Shown here piece after piece: positions 52,075 through 60,484 of a stretch of 64,000 nucleotides of DNA. Within the stretch, counting starts at the first letter, position 1, and every line of letters starts with the position of its first letter. The notes under the pieces were generated by a model, which did no database searches, had not been told where the DNA came from, and was given only the letters and a program-made list of their open reading frames with translations. This stretch comes from an uncultured bacterium (lineage in GTDB: Bacteria; Cyanobacteriota; Vampirovibrionia; Gastranaerophilales; Gastranaerophilaceae): the NCBI GenBank assembly GCA_958366705.1, contig CATXCB010000002.1, positions 1 through 64,000 on the forward strand, read 5' to 3'. The position numbers and the translations under genes are program-made.

Positions 52075-52178
52075 GTTTATCTCCTTCTCTTACCTATATG
52101 GATAACTCATGTATTTATTATATCATAGCTTAGTGCTTATTAATATAAACTTTATATTAATATTAAAGCTTATATGGC

Positions 52179-52931
52179 TTAAACTAAAGATAGGGTTTTG
52201 TTTTTTATATTAATTTGTCTGAGCTTTTCCATTCTCTTCATAACGGCGGTTGCATTATTTGAATCCGGTTGTAATGTTAAAAACTTTCTGTAATATCTTT
52301 TTGCCTCTGTAGGTTTGCCAAGTTTATCAAGGCATAATCCTATATTTGAATATGATTCAGAGTGATTGGGATTTATTTTTAAAACTTTTTTGTATAAACC
52401 GAGTGCCGGTCTGTATAACTCCATTTTCATAAGCAAGCAGGCTTTTCGCAAATATGCATTCAGATAAGTCGGAGTGTTTTCTATTAATTTCTGGTAAATC
52501 ATAAGCGCCATATCTTGTTCTTCGCATTGTTCATGCGCAAGACCAAGGTGATATATTGCTTCTGGATTGTCCGGCTCAAGTTGTATTGCTTGAATAAAAC
52601 ATTTTATTGCTCGACATGGCATTTCATCTTTTAAATGGCATAGTCCAAGCTCAAAAAATGTATCAAAATTGTTCATGTCAAGAAGTGCAGATTTTTCTAA
52701 ATACTCGATTGCTTTTTTAGTTTTTCCAAGATTTTTGTAACATATTCCAACCCCTAAATAGGTTTCTGCATTATTTCTGTCTATTAATATTGAATTAAGG
52801 TAATTCGGAATTGCTTCTCTATAGAAATTCTTGGTTCGTAATAAATCTGCTTTGCTCTGTAATTCTTTTTGTTGTTTTTTCCTGTCAGCAGGGATGCTCA
52901 TATATTGAGACTTTGGATTATTTTTACTCAA
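52179..52931 (-). CDS. Tetratricopeptide-repeat protein (250 aa)
   Basis: At least five TPR units between residues 20 and 230 (for example NAETYLGVGICYKNLGKTKK, AIYHLGLAHEQCEEQDMALM). No signal peptide. TTG 52931 is the likely start, with GAGGACGAAGA just upstream; the ATG at 52898 has no RBS. Cytoplasmic scaffold, partner unknown. Confidence 0.78.
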   Translation of the reverse strand: MSKNNPKSQYMSIPADRKKQQKELQSKADLLRTKNFYREAIPNYLNSILIDRNNAETYLGVGICYKNLGKTKKAIEYLEKSALLDMNNFDTFFELGLCHLKDEMPCRAIKCFIQAIQLEPDNPEAIYHLGLAHEQCEEQDMALMIYQKLIENTPTYLNAYLRKACLLMKMELYRPALGLYKKVLKINPNHSESYSNIGLCLDKLGKPTEAKRYYRKFLTLQPDSNNATAVMKRMEKLRQINIKNKTLSLV

Positions 52932-53048
52932 CTCTTCGTCCTCTTGTATTTTAATTTTAGAGTTTTTTTTGCTTTAGATGAACAATCTGTGGATTTAAAG
53001 ATTAATCAATCGTTGGATTTATTATATTTATCATGTTATAACTTTGTT

Positions 53049-53882
53049 ATGAGAAAGCTTATAATTTTATTAGGAATAGTGTATCTTTGTTCAGCTCCGG
53101 TTTTGGCTGTAGAAGAAAGCGACGAAGTTCGTCTTGGAGATGTTGAGCAAAAAAAGATTGTCTTACCAAAAGTGGATTATAAAGATAAAGAATCTCTGGT
53201 TATAAGTGACAAAGAGATTATGGATCAGATTGTCAAAATGCAGAGAGAAAAAGATTTGGAAGATATTGATAATTTGTGGAAAGGTACGGTTGAAAATAAT
53301 CAGGTTATAGGTTTTGCTATGAAGAAACTTGCTACACCAGAAAGTCAGCGTAGAATCCATTCTTCATTAATGGCAAAAACTCTGTCAGCAATTGTTTCCG
53401 GAGCATCTTTAGCACCGGCTTTGCTTGGTGCCGATTATATGGTTCAATCCGGTTCGTATGCCGCCGGCAGAATTGCTCAAAATTTTATCAATAGAAAAAA
53501 TGTTCCGCAAGAAATTCCTCTTACAGATACAGAATTGATTGAACTGGCGGGATTGGTTGAAAATTTGCAGGATAAAATTATTAATGCCTATTACAACTAT
53601 AAAGGTGCGCTTTCGCAGTTGAAAGAGACCCGTTCTCGTGAGCTTTTATACAGTAAAAATTATGCTAAAGCTATGGATGAGGAAGATTTTTTGGAAATTT
53701 CTATTTCTTCTGCACTTTATGAAGATATGCAAATTGAAGAATTGAAATATGTGCAGATGGCAAAAAAATACCATCTTGAATTGCAGCGTCTTGCCGGAAA
53801 AAAAGTAGTTGATAAATTAAATTTATATCAATATGACTATGACTCTGCATTGATTGGAGGTAGTAATAATGTTAAGAAATAA
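53049..53882 (+). CDS. Exported paralogous protein 1 (277 aa)
   Basis: ATG 53049 gives signal peptide MRKLIILLGIVYLCSAPVLA; the longer frame lacks it. Then come a charged linker, LWKGTVENNQVIGFAMKKLA (residues 78-97), an Ala/Gly-rich hydrophobic stretch (SAIVSGASLAPALLGADYM), and a long coiled coil (DTELIELAGLVENLQDKI onward). The next gene encodes the same domain order. The coiled-coil half resembles half of a TolC-type protein, but no barrel is evident. The last 14 bases overlap the next gene. Confidence 0.65.
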   Translation: MRKLIILLGIVYLCSAPVLAVEESDEVRLGDVEQKKIVLPKVDYKDKESLVISDKEIMDQIVKMQREKDLEDIDNLWKGTVENNQVIGFAMKKLATPESQRRIHSSLMAKTLSAIVSGASLAPALLGADYMVQSGSYAAGRIAQNFINRKNVPQEIPLTDTELIELAGLVENLQDKIINAYYNYKGALSQLKETRSRELLYSKNYAKAMDEEDFLEISISSALYEDMQIEELKYVQMAKKYHLELQRLAGKKVVDKLNLYQYDYDSALIGGSNNVKK

Positions 53883-55314
53883 AATAATGTTATTATGTGC
53901 TGTTGTTTTTTGTATGAGCGGATATGCTGCTGTAAATGCTGAAACTCTGGCAGAGTTAGAATATCCCAAAGCACCATTCTATAGGGTAGGTATTTCAGAA
54001 CTTCCGGAAAAACAATACATTCAGGCTGCTCAGAAAAAAGTAAAGGTTGAAAAAACTTACGCAAAAATAGATGACTCTCTGGAGTCAAACGTAATGGATA
54101 TGACCTATGCGGATTTAAGTATTAAACGTTTATCTAAGGAAATTGCTCAAGAACTGGAGTTTGAAGAGCAGGATATGATAGCTGATTTGTCTTTATTGTG
54201 GCAAGGAGCAGCTATGCAGAGCGATACCATAAATTTTGCATTGTATAAGCTTGCAAACCCTGATGCCGACAAACCTGATAGTAAATCAGTTAAAAAAGTT
54301 TTAACAACAATTGCAAGTATGTCAACTATTGTTGGTGCCAGTATGGCAAATCCTCTTTTGGCAGGGTCTTCTTTAATCGGTGGAAATATCTTAAATATCA
54401 TGTCGCAGGATACAAAAGCTCTTAATTATAAATATACAAGAGTGACTGATGCAGATATGATTATTTTAATTCGAAAAATTGAAGATTTGCAGCAGAATGC
54501 AGTCAACCTGTATTACGATTATATGAGTGCCAAAAAACAGCTGGAAATGTCTATAAAATTGGTGGAAGAAAGACAGCGTAAATTTGAATTGGCACAGAAA
54601 AATAATGCGCAGCGAGAACTTATAGTTATTACAGATGCGTATTACCGAATGTCTATTGATAAACAAAGAACAGCTAAGTCTGAATTTTTTGCAAAAAGGG
54701 CAGCTCTTGAACAATTTGTAGGGAACGAAACCTTTGTTCAATTTGAAGCAGAATTGACAGCCAGAGAAAATGGTGAAAAATCAAGAAGTGTTCCTAAAGC
54801 TGATCCGGAAACTCCATCAGCTCCAGAACCTGCTTATAGTCAAACAATTGAAAATATTGAGAATTATACAAAAAGTTTGAAAGAAACTGAAAATCAAGCT
54901 TCCGGTTCTGAAAATGAAGAACCGGCCGGTGATAATCTTGAGAGTAAAGATAAAACTTCACAAGAAAAAGTTTTGGATGATGAGTCTTCTAATAATGGAC
55001 AATCAGGTATTAAAACAAAATTTCAAGAAAAATTTTCTAAGAAAGAAAAGAAACCTAAAGACATAGAAAATCCTGCTAAAGATTTAAAAACAAATGATGT
55101 GCAGAATGAAAATTCTCTTTCCGGAGAAAAATCAAAAGGAATAAATTTCTTTAAGAAGAAACAAAAAGACACATTGCAGCCTATAGAAGCCGAGATTTTC
55201 GGTGAAGATAAAATTGAATCTAAAAAAGAACATTTAAAATTCGAACCTCTTGATGAGATAAAAGCTCCGGATTTAAGTAAAGACGGATATTCAATTTATT
55301 CTGAAGGAAACTAA
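53869..55314 (+). CDS. Exported paralogous protein 2 with disordered tail (481 aa)
   Basis: ATG 53869 lies 7 bases after GGAGGT, inside the 3' end of the preceding gene (14-base overlap, likely coupling). Signal peptide MLRNKIMLLCAVVFCMSGYAAVNA. Residues 105-320 repeat the domain of the neighbour: LWQGAAMQSDTINFALYKLA, MANPLLAGSSLIGGNI, IRKIEDLQQNAVNLYYDY. Residues 325-481 are a Glu/Lys/Ser/Asp-rich low-complexity tail without counterpart in paralogue 1. Function unknown; probably periplasmic. Confidence 0.65.
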   Translation: MLRNKIMLLCAVVFCMSGYAAVNAETLAELEYPKAPFYRVGISELPEKQYIQAAQKKVKVEKTYAKIDDSLESNVMDMTYADLSIKRLSKEIAQELEFEEQDMIADLSLLWQGAAMQSDTINFALYKLANPDADKPDSKSVKKVLTTIASMSTIVGASMANPLLAGSSLIGGNILNIMSQDTKALNYKYTRVTDADMIILIRKIEDLQQNAVNLYYDYMSAKKQLEMSIKLVEERQRKFELAQKNNAQRELIVITDAYYRMSIDKQRTAKSEFFAKRAALEQFVGNETFVQFEAELTARENGEKSRSVPKADPETPSAPEPAYSQTIENIENYTKSLKETENQASGSENEEPAGDNLESKDKTSQEKVLDDESSNNGQSGIKTKFQEKFSKKEKKPKDIENPAKDLKTNDVQNENSLSGEKSKGINFFKKKQKDTLQPIEAEIFGEDKIESKKEHLKFEPLDEIKAPDLSKDGYSIYSEGN

Positions 55315-55317
55315 GAC

Positions 55318-55971
55318 ATGGCTATGTTTATTCCATACAAAGAAGATTGCGGGTTAAATAATATGGCTGTTGATAATGATTTATTAGAATCTGCAATCGC
55401 TCAGAAGCTTGATTATCCTATTTTTCGTTTATATGGCTGGAATCCTCCGTGTGTTTCACTTGGAAGAAATCAAGACGATTCCTTTCTGGATAAAGAATTT
55501 TTAAAACAAAATAACATTGATGTTGTGAGACGTTTGACGGGGGGCAGAGCCTTATTGCATGATAATGAAATTACGTACAGTTTTATTTGTCCGGTATCTT
55601 ATTTGCAAAATGGCGAGCATATTGTTGCTTCTTATAAAGAAATATCTCAAATTCTTATAGATAAATTTAAACATCTGGGTATTGAGTTGGATTTTGGGGA
55701 ATCAAAACCGGTAAAAACGGGATTTGATTACTGTATGTTGATTTCTACAGGTGCTGATTTATGTTATCAAGGAAAAAAGTTGATAGGTTCTGCACAATGT
55801 AGAAAAAAAGGGTATATTTTACAGCATGGTTCTATCTTGTATGATTATAATAAATCTCTTCTTGAACAAGTATTTAGTGAACCAGTTTCAACGGATGAAA
55901 TAATTTCTGTAAAAGAAATTAATCCAATGTTGACAAAAGAAAAAATAATTGCAATACTAAAAGAAAGTTAA
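55318..55971 (+). CDS. Lipoate/octanoate transfer enzyme (LplA/LipM-like)
   Basis: BPL/LplA/LipB-fold protein of 217 residues that would attach lipoyl or octanoyl groups to E2 or GcvH proteins. Key motifs: PPCVSLGRNQD, VVRRLTGGRALLHDNEITY (ligand-binding loop), and KKLIGSAQCRKKGYILQHGS (catalytic Lys). A Cys in FDYCMLIS sits where LipM has its acyl-thioester Cys, which favours octanoyltransferase over ligase; the C-terminal LplA domain is absent. It starts 3 bases after the preceding stop. Confidence 0.82.
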   Translation: MAMFIPYKEDCGLNNMAVDNDLLESAIAQKLDYPIFRLYGWNPPCVSLGRNQDDSFLDKEFLKQNNIDVVRRLTGGRALLHDNEITYSFICPVSYLQNGEHIVASYKEISQILIDKFKHLGIELDFGESKPVKTGFDYCMLISTGADLCYQGKKLIGSAQCRKKGYILQHGSILYDYNKSLLEQVFSEPVSTDEIISVKEINPMLTKEKIIAILKES

Positions 55972-55982
55972 CGGGTTGATAT

Positions 55983-56741
55983 ATGGTTAGTAATAAAAGA
56001 AAAGCTGTAACGCTAATGCAAACTATGTTAATTATGGGAATTGTTTTTCTCTTTTTGTTTGTTGTGGTAGCTGTTCCTTTTTATAATTCTTTTAAACAAA
56101 AATATGCTATTACTGCATATCGACGCATATATTCAACTCTAATACAGGCAAACAGAATGTACTCGCTTGTTAATTCTGCCAATATGAATGAATATAATAC
56201 TGCAATGCCAATAAATAAATTTGCAGAAAAATATTTTACACCGTATCTTTCAATTGATTTGTTTTGTAAGGGTGAACAGACTGATTGCTGGAAAACACCT
56301 CAATATAAAGATATATCTAATAAAAAATTGTATAATATGTCTTTGTACAGTATTGTTTTAGAAGATAAAACTGTTATTGGTTTTCATAAAAGTCCTAACG
56401 GATTGGTATCGTTGATTGTTGATATTAATGGTAAAGCAGGTGAAAATAAATTAGGAAAAGATATTTTTACATTCTATATCTATAACCGTAATTTATTACC
56501 TGAATTGTGCTCCGAAGAAAAATATAATAAAAGAATTGTAGATGGCTTACATTTTGGAGGCTATGATGAATGCGGTATTCCTCATGATTCCTATGATTTT
56601 ACAGAGCTGGCATCTGCGGAATTGTTTGAATCATGTAACAAAAAAGCAGAATCTAATGTTTATGGTCTTGGTGCAGGTGCAGCATGCGGAGCTTTGATAA
56701 ATAAAAGCGGCTGGGTAATAGACAAACATTATCCTTGGTAG
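55983..56741 (+). CDS. Diverged type IV pilin-like protein (252 aa)
   Basis: The N-terminus MVSNKRKAVTLMQTMLIMGI keeps the basic leader and hydrophobic helix of pilins but has Ala at -1, Val at +1 and Gln at +5 instead of Gly, Phe and Glu. The globular part matches the style of the other pilins: RRIYSTLIQANRMYSLV helix, IGFHKSPNGLVSLIVDINGK, and a Cys-rich end (LCSEEKY, DECGIP, ESCNKK, AACGAL). Processing by PilD is uncertain. It is co-transcribed with a LipM-like enzyme and a nucleotidyltransferase (11- and 38-base gaps). Confidence 0.72.
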   Translation: MVSNKRKAVTLMQTMLIMGIVFLFLFVVVAVPFYNSFKQKYAITAYRRIYSTLIQANRMYSLVNSANMNEYNTAMPINKFAEKYFTPYLSIDLFCKGEQTDCWKTPQYKDISNKKLYNMSLYSIVLEDKTVIGFHKSPNGLVSLIVDINGKAGENKLGKDIFTFYIYNRNLLPELCSEEKYNKRIVDGLHFGGYDECGIPHDSYDFTELASAELFESCNKKAESNVYGLGAGAACGALINKSGWVIDKHYPW

Positions 56742-56779
56742 TATAATTATTTCAATAGTATAAATTTAAAAAGGGATAT

Positions 56780-57781
56780 ATGAAAAATAATAACTTAAAA
56801 GCAATGATAATGGCTGCAGGTATGGGGTCTCGTTTAGAACCTATTACTTTGATTATGCCAAAACCATTGATTCCGGTTATGAATATTCCGCTAATGGATA
56901 TAATATTATCTCAGCTTTCAAATATTGGTATCAAAAATGTTATTTCTAATACTTACTATTTGTCCCATCAAATTATTGAAAGATACAAAAAAAATAATCT
57001 GGGAGTAAATTTTAATTATATACAGGAAAAAGAATTGTCAGGAACTGCAGGCGGTATGAAAAAATGTCAGTTTTTCTTTGATAAAGGAGAAGATTTTCTT
57101 GTAATGTCCGGTGATGTTTTGACGACTGCCGATATCCAAAAGGGAATTGAACAGCACAAACGCACAGGTGCTATTGCAACTATTGGTATTAAACAGGTGC
57201 CGCATGAAAAAGTTTCTCATTTTGGAGTGGTTGTTACTGATAACGAAGGCTATATTTCAGAATTTCAAGAAAAGCCATCTATGGATGAAGCTAAAAGTAA
57301 TTTTATAAATACTGGAATTTATATTTTTAATTATAAAATTTTTGATTATATTCCGGAAAATACATTCTATGATTTTGCAAAAGATGTATTCCCAAAATTG
57401 TTGAAAGAAAGGCAGATAAACACATTTGAAGTTCAGGAATACTGGAATGATATTGGTACAATAGAGCAGTATAAACAATCAATTCAGGATGTGTTTGACG
57501 GTATTTGTGATATTGAGCATGCCAAAATTCAAGCAACTAACCAGGGAGCTTATATTTGCGGAAATTCTGAAGTTCCGTCAACAGTAAGATTTATTGGTAA
57601 TTCTGTAGTCGGCAGTAATTGTAAACTTGGAGAATATATAAAGCTTGAGAATTGTGTAGTTTTTGATAATGCAAGAATTGAAACAGGTGCTGAATTGACA
57701 AATTGTATAGTACTTCCTCAAATGCAGAATACTAAAACTATATCATCTAGAAGTAATAATAAAGATGCAATAAGAATATAA
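56780..57781 (+). CDS. NDP-sugar pyrophosphorylase-like nucleotidyltransferase
   Basis: It makes nucleotide sugars from NTP and sugar-1-phosphate. Residues 8-240 are the catalytic domain, with MAAGMGSRLEPIT, MPKPLIPVMN, SGTAGGMKK, VMSGDVLTTAD (metal Asp) and FINTGIYIFNY. Residues 245-333 form a short left-handed beta-helix (VVGSNCKLGEYIKLENCVVF). This layout fits mannose-1-phosphate guanylyltransferase or glucose-1-phosphate transferases; the base specificity is open. End of the operon that starts at 53049. Confidence 0.87.
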   Translation: MKNNNLKAMIMAAGMGSRLEPITLIMPKPLIPVMNIPLMDIILSQLSNIGIKNVISNTYYLSHQIIERYKKNNLGVNFNYIQEKELSGTAGGMKKCQFFFDKGEDFLVMSGDVLTTADIQKGIEQHKRTGAIATIGIKQVPHEKVSHFGVVVTDNEGYISEFQEKPSMDEAKSNFINTGIYIFNYKIFDYIPENTFYDFAKDVFPKLLKERQINTFEVQEYWNDIGTIEQYKQSIQDVFDGICDIEHAKIQATNQGAYICGNSEVPSTVRFIGNSVVGSNCKLGEYIKLENCVVFDNARIETGAELTNCIVLPQMQNTKTISSRSNNKDAIRI

Positions 57782-57864
57782 AAGGGAATTTATATTGCCC
57801 TTTCCCTTGAGAATGCCTAAAATTGTCCTTTTATTCTAATAACTTGTTATCCAGAATAAACATT

Positions 57865-57925
57865 TTGTCATGCTGAATTAGTTTCAGTATCTGAATCAAC
57901 AGATTTCGAATCAGGTTCGGGATGA
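57865..57925. repeat. Dispersed inverted-repeat element, copy B
   Basis: TTGTCATGCTGAATTAGTTT ... AGGTTCGGGATGAT: the same ends as copies A and C, with a few substitutions, between the nucleotidyltransferase gene and the tRNA. Confidence 0.8.
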
Positions 57926-57992
57926 TAAATATTTTTTAGCTCTTGATTTTTTTGCATTTTGATGATACATTAAATAGAGTAAAAGTCGTCAC

Positions 57993-58064
57993 GGGCCTGT
58001 GGCGCAGCGGTAGCGCAGAGGACTCATAATCCTTTGGTCGTGGGTTCGAATCCCTCCGGGCCCA
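57993..58064 (+). tRNA. tRNA with CAT anticodon (elongator Met; Ile2 possible)
   Basis: Acceptor GGGCCTG / CGGGCCC, D arm GCGCAGCGGTAGCGC, anticodon loop CTCATAA, T loop TTCGAAT, discriminator A. The absence of three G-C pairs in the anticodon stem excludes initiator Met. Elongator Met and lysidine-modified Ile2 share this anticodon; I favour Met by overall likeness. CCA is not encoded. Confidence 0.9.
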
Positions 58065-58084
58065 GTTTATTAAAAGCAAATAAT

Positions 58085-58116
58085 AGCAAGAGTTTCAAAC
58101 TCTTGCTTTTTTGTTT
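58085..58116 (+). terminator. Intrinsic terminator after the CAT tRNA
   Basis: AGCAAGAG (58085-58092) pairs with CTCTTGCT (58100-58107), followed by a T run. Confidence 0.85.
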
Positions 58117-58151
58117 TTTTATTTTTTTATGGATGCAGGTTGTTTTATATC

Positions 58152-58991
58152 CTACAAATAAATACTTTGCTTATAAATTTTAATGATTTCGTTTTCTTTT
58201 TCAATGGCTTCTTTTTCCAGGGGACAATTGTTATAAGCATTGATATCTGCACCATTGTATTCAAATTGTGCTTTCAAATCAGTTTGAGCTTTCTGTCCTT
58301 CAATAGAAGTTGATTTTATTTTAGATAATTTATCAAAATTAGGGTAAGTTTGTTTTAATTCTTTGATATTATTTATTGTTGATTTTTGTATTAAATATTG
58401 AATTAATTCTTTTTCTTTGTTGTTTCTTTTAGCATTAATCAGTGCATTAATTATATTTTTATTCCGGACTGTTGCTGCTCTGAAATCTGATACAGCATTT
58501 GCGTATGCATATTTTTCAATACCGATATTCTCTGTCCGCATCATATTAAATGATTGCTTGCAGTGAGTTAATTCGTGTGCAATAAAAGCCAATTGTTCAG
58601 CTTTTGAAACCTTTTTAAATAAATCGGAATATATTACTATAGAATTTTCAAAAACTTTGTAATCTGCTACTATAGGTCTGCCTTCAGTCTTTTCCCAAGT
58701 GATTTTAGGTGGAGCAACATCTTCTACTCCAATATATTTAACCAAATAAGGATAAGCTGTTTCGGCTAATTCTTCATCTTTTTTATCTTTAATTGCTTCA
58801 AACATTTCCGATAAAATTGGAGGAATTTCCTTCTTTTTTACCAAATCAAAACCATAAAACGCAATATTTTTATTTTCAGAAGTTGTAGGGTGGTTATTAT
58901 CTTGTACTTCTGTTTCGGATTGCTTTTTTTGTTGCGTTTTGGTGTAATTTAAGTTTAAGATGTTGTAATTTGTATTAATCGAATATGTCAT
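58152..58991 (-). CDS. Putative zincin metallopeptidase (HExxH), 279 aa
   Basis: The motif LAFIAHELTHCKQSFN (HELTH near residue 137) is a gluzincin/minigluzincin-type zinc site. A downstream helix (NAVSDFRAATVRNKN) could supply the third ligand. The N-terminal 50 residues are polar and Gln/Thr/Asn rich, then NIAFYGFDLV. There is no signal peptide, so it is cytoplasmic or exported by a non-Sec route. It is encoded 2 bases after a small gene on the same strand. The C-terminal 90 residues are helical. Confidence 0.65.
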   Translation of the reverse strand: MTYSINTNYNILNLNYTKTQQKKQSETEVQDNNHPTTSENKNIAFYGFDLVKKKEIPPILSEMFEAIKDKKDEELAETAYPYLVKYIGVEDVAPPKITWEKTEGRPIVADYKVFENSIVIYSDLFKKVSKAEQLAFIAHELTHCKQSFNMMRTENIGIEKYAYANAVSDFRAATVRNKNIINALINAKRNNKEKELIQYLIQKSTINNIKELKQTYPNFDKLSKIKSTSIEGQKAQTDLKAQFEYNGADINAYNNCPLEKEAIEKENEIIKIYKQSIYL

Positions 58992-58993
58992 AT

Positions 58994-59278
58994 TTATGCC
59001 AAAATTTTCTTATTGTTATTTTTGCAATAATTGTAATATTTTTTGTATTCATTTGTTATTTCTTCTGCAGAAACCTTTTTGTTATCGTAAATGAATGTAT
59101 CTTTTGGAAGTTCTGTTTTTGTTCCCCAGGCATTTGAAACGCAAGAAGCACTCCCATCTTTATTGAAAGTATAGGTGCATTCTTCATCATGTATATTTGG
59201 GTCATCATAATTAATTATTGTTGAACCGTTTTTACCTTGAGAAACTGAGTACATAGGATTGTTAGAGACAATATTCAT
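58994..59278 (-). CDS. Hypothetical protein (94 aa)
   Basis: ATG 59278 follows AAAAGGTGGTGG. The polar protein begins MNIVSNNPMYSVSQGKNGS, has a beta-hairpin-like ECTYTFNKDGSASCVSNAWG with two Cys, and ends in a basic helix (YKKYYNYCKNNNKK). It precedes the HExxH gene by 2 bases, so they are co-expressed; a regulator or inhibitor role is only a guess. Confidence 0.6.
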   Translation of the reverse strand: MNIVSNNPMYSVSQGKNGSTIINYDDPNIHDEECTYTFNKDGSASCVSNAWGTKTELPKDTFIYDNKKVSAEEITNEYKKYYNYCKNNNKKILA

Positions 59279-59554
59279 GAACCCACCACCTTTTTTATTA
59301 TTTCACACTATTATTTAAAGTAGATAAATCAATATAAATTGCTAGTTTGTAATAAAATATTAAGTGTTTGTTAATTATTAGGTAGTAGATGACAGACTTG
59401 ATTAGGTTAACAATATTCACTATCACAAAAATAATTAATTTTTCATGTCTTTTGCCTAAATTTTTAGTATTTACATTAGGTGTTTTTATTGTATGCTTAA
59501 TCAATAAATAAATTGAGTTTTGATGTTATTTTAGAATGGTTGATGGGGGAATTT

Positions 59555-60016
59555 ATGAAAGAGTATAAATCAAAATTTACTACAATGATGTTTGAAATAG
59601 GGCTTGGGTTGTGTGCGGCATGGTTTGTTTACAATCTGGTCGGCAAATTTACTCATAGCTTTTTGTTTGCAGCTATAAGCGCCATAGTGGTTCTTGCGTT
59701 TTTCTTTATAAAAGTTTTTTATACAGATTTTATTTCAATTACATTAACGGATGATAAAAAAATGTTAGTTAAACGCTTTAATAAAGTGATTAATACTTTT
59801 GAAATTGACCAATATTACTGGTCAGAATATCCAAAAGATTCAAAAACTAAAGGTGAAGAGGATCAGGATATTTATTATGTAAGCAAAGAAACAGGTAAAG
59901 AAAATTACATTGATGCTTCAAATCTTAAAGGTGAAGATTATAAGCAATTATTGGAAGATTTAGGTGCAAAAATTAAAAATGAACCGGCTATAAAAGTAGC
60001 GACGATTAAGAAATAG
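59555..60016 (+). CDS. Hypothetical membrane protein (153 aa)
   Basis: ATG 59555 follows GGGGGAA. Two adjacent TM helices (residues 10-28 and 33-52: IGLGLCAAWFVYNLV, FAAISAIVVLAFFFI) are followed by a soluble domain with YTDFISITLTDDKKMLVKRF and INTFEIDQYYWSEYP, similar in shape to bacterial PH-like domains of membrane proteins. First of three co-directional genes. Confidence 0.6.
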   Translation: MKEYKSKFTTMMFEIGLGLCAAWFVYNLVGKFTHSFLFAAISAIVVLAFFFIKVFYTDFISITLTDDKKMLVKRFNKVINTFEIDQYYWSEYPKDSKTKGEEDQDIYYVSKETGKENYIDASNLKGEDYKQLLEDLGAKIKNEPAIKVATIKK

Positions 60017-60037
60017 TTAGGAAAGGAGAATAGGATT

Positions 60038-60466
60038 ATGTTACAGTATATTTTATTAGTAGGTGGTATTTGTTTAGCAGGTTTTTTGTATACTGCATTT
60101 GCAATGCAAATTCACAATGGGCATAAGAAAAAATATTTGGAAGAACATCCTGATGCTTCAGTTATGATTATTAAAGATTGTCAGTGGAATCCATTGGGAT
60201 TTAATCATACAGTATCAGTTTTAACAATTAATGATGAAGCTCCTGTTCAAACAGTTGAAGGCTGGGGGGAAAGAGCATACAATTTACTGCCGGGAAAAAA
60301 CGTTTTAGAGTTACAATATGAAAAAGTAAGACCTGGTATTATTTATAAATCTGTTAGAACAACATACGATCCTCAAAAAATCGAAGTAAATGTAGAACCT
60401 AATAAGAGATATACAATTTCATATGATAAAAATTCAGGTTTTGTGTTTACTGATATTACTCAATAA
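60038..60466 (+). CDS. Hypothetical membrane-anchored protein (142 aa)
   Basis: AAAGGAG precedes ATG 60038. An N-terminal TM helix (LQYILLVGGICLAGFLYTAF) anchors a beta-rich domain (residues 40-142) with NHTVSVLTINDEAPVQTVEG, LLPGKNVLELQY and NVEPNKRYTISYD, resembling an immunoglobulin-like or carboxypeptidase-regulatory fold. Family unknown. Confidence 0.6.
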   Translation: MLQYILLVGGICLAGFLYTAFAMQIHNGHKKKYLEEHPDASVMIIKDCQWNPLGFNHTVSVLTINDEAPVQTVEGWGERAYNLLPGKNVLELQYEKVRPGIIYKSVRTTYDPQKIEVNVEPNKRYTISYDKNSGFVFTDITQ

Positions 60467-60484
60467 TTCAACCGGGGCAAATGT

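Noticed and set aside
57993..58064. Initiator tRNA-Met
   Set aside because: The anticodon stem lacks the three consecutive G-C pairs of initiators and the first acceptor pair is normal.
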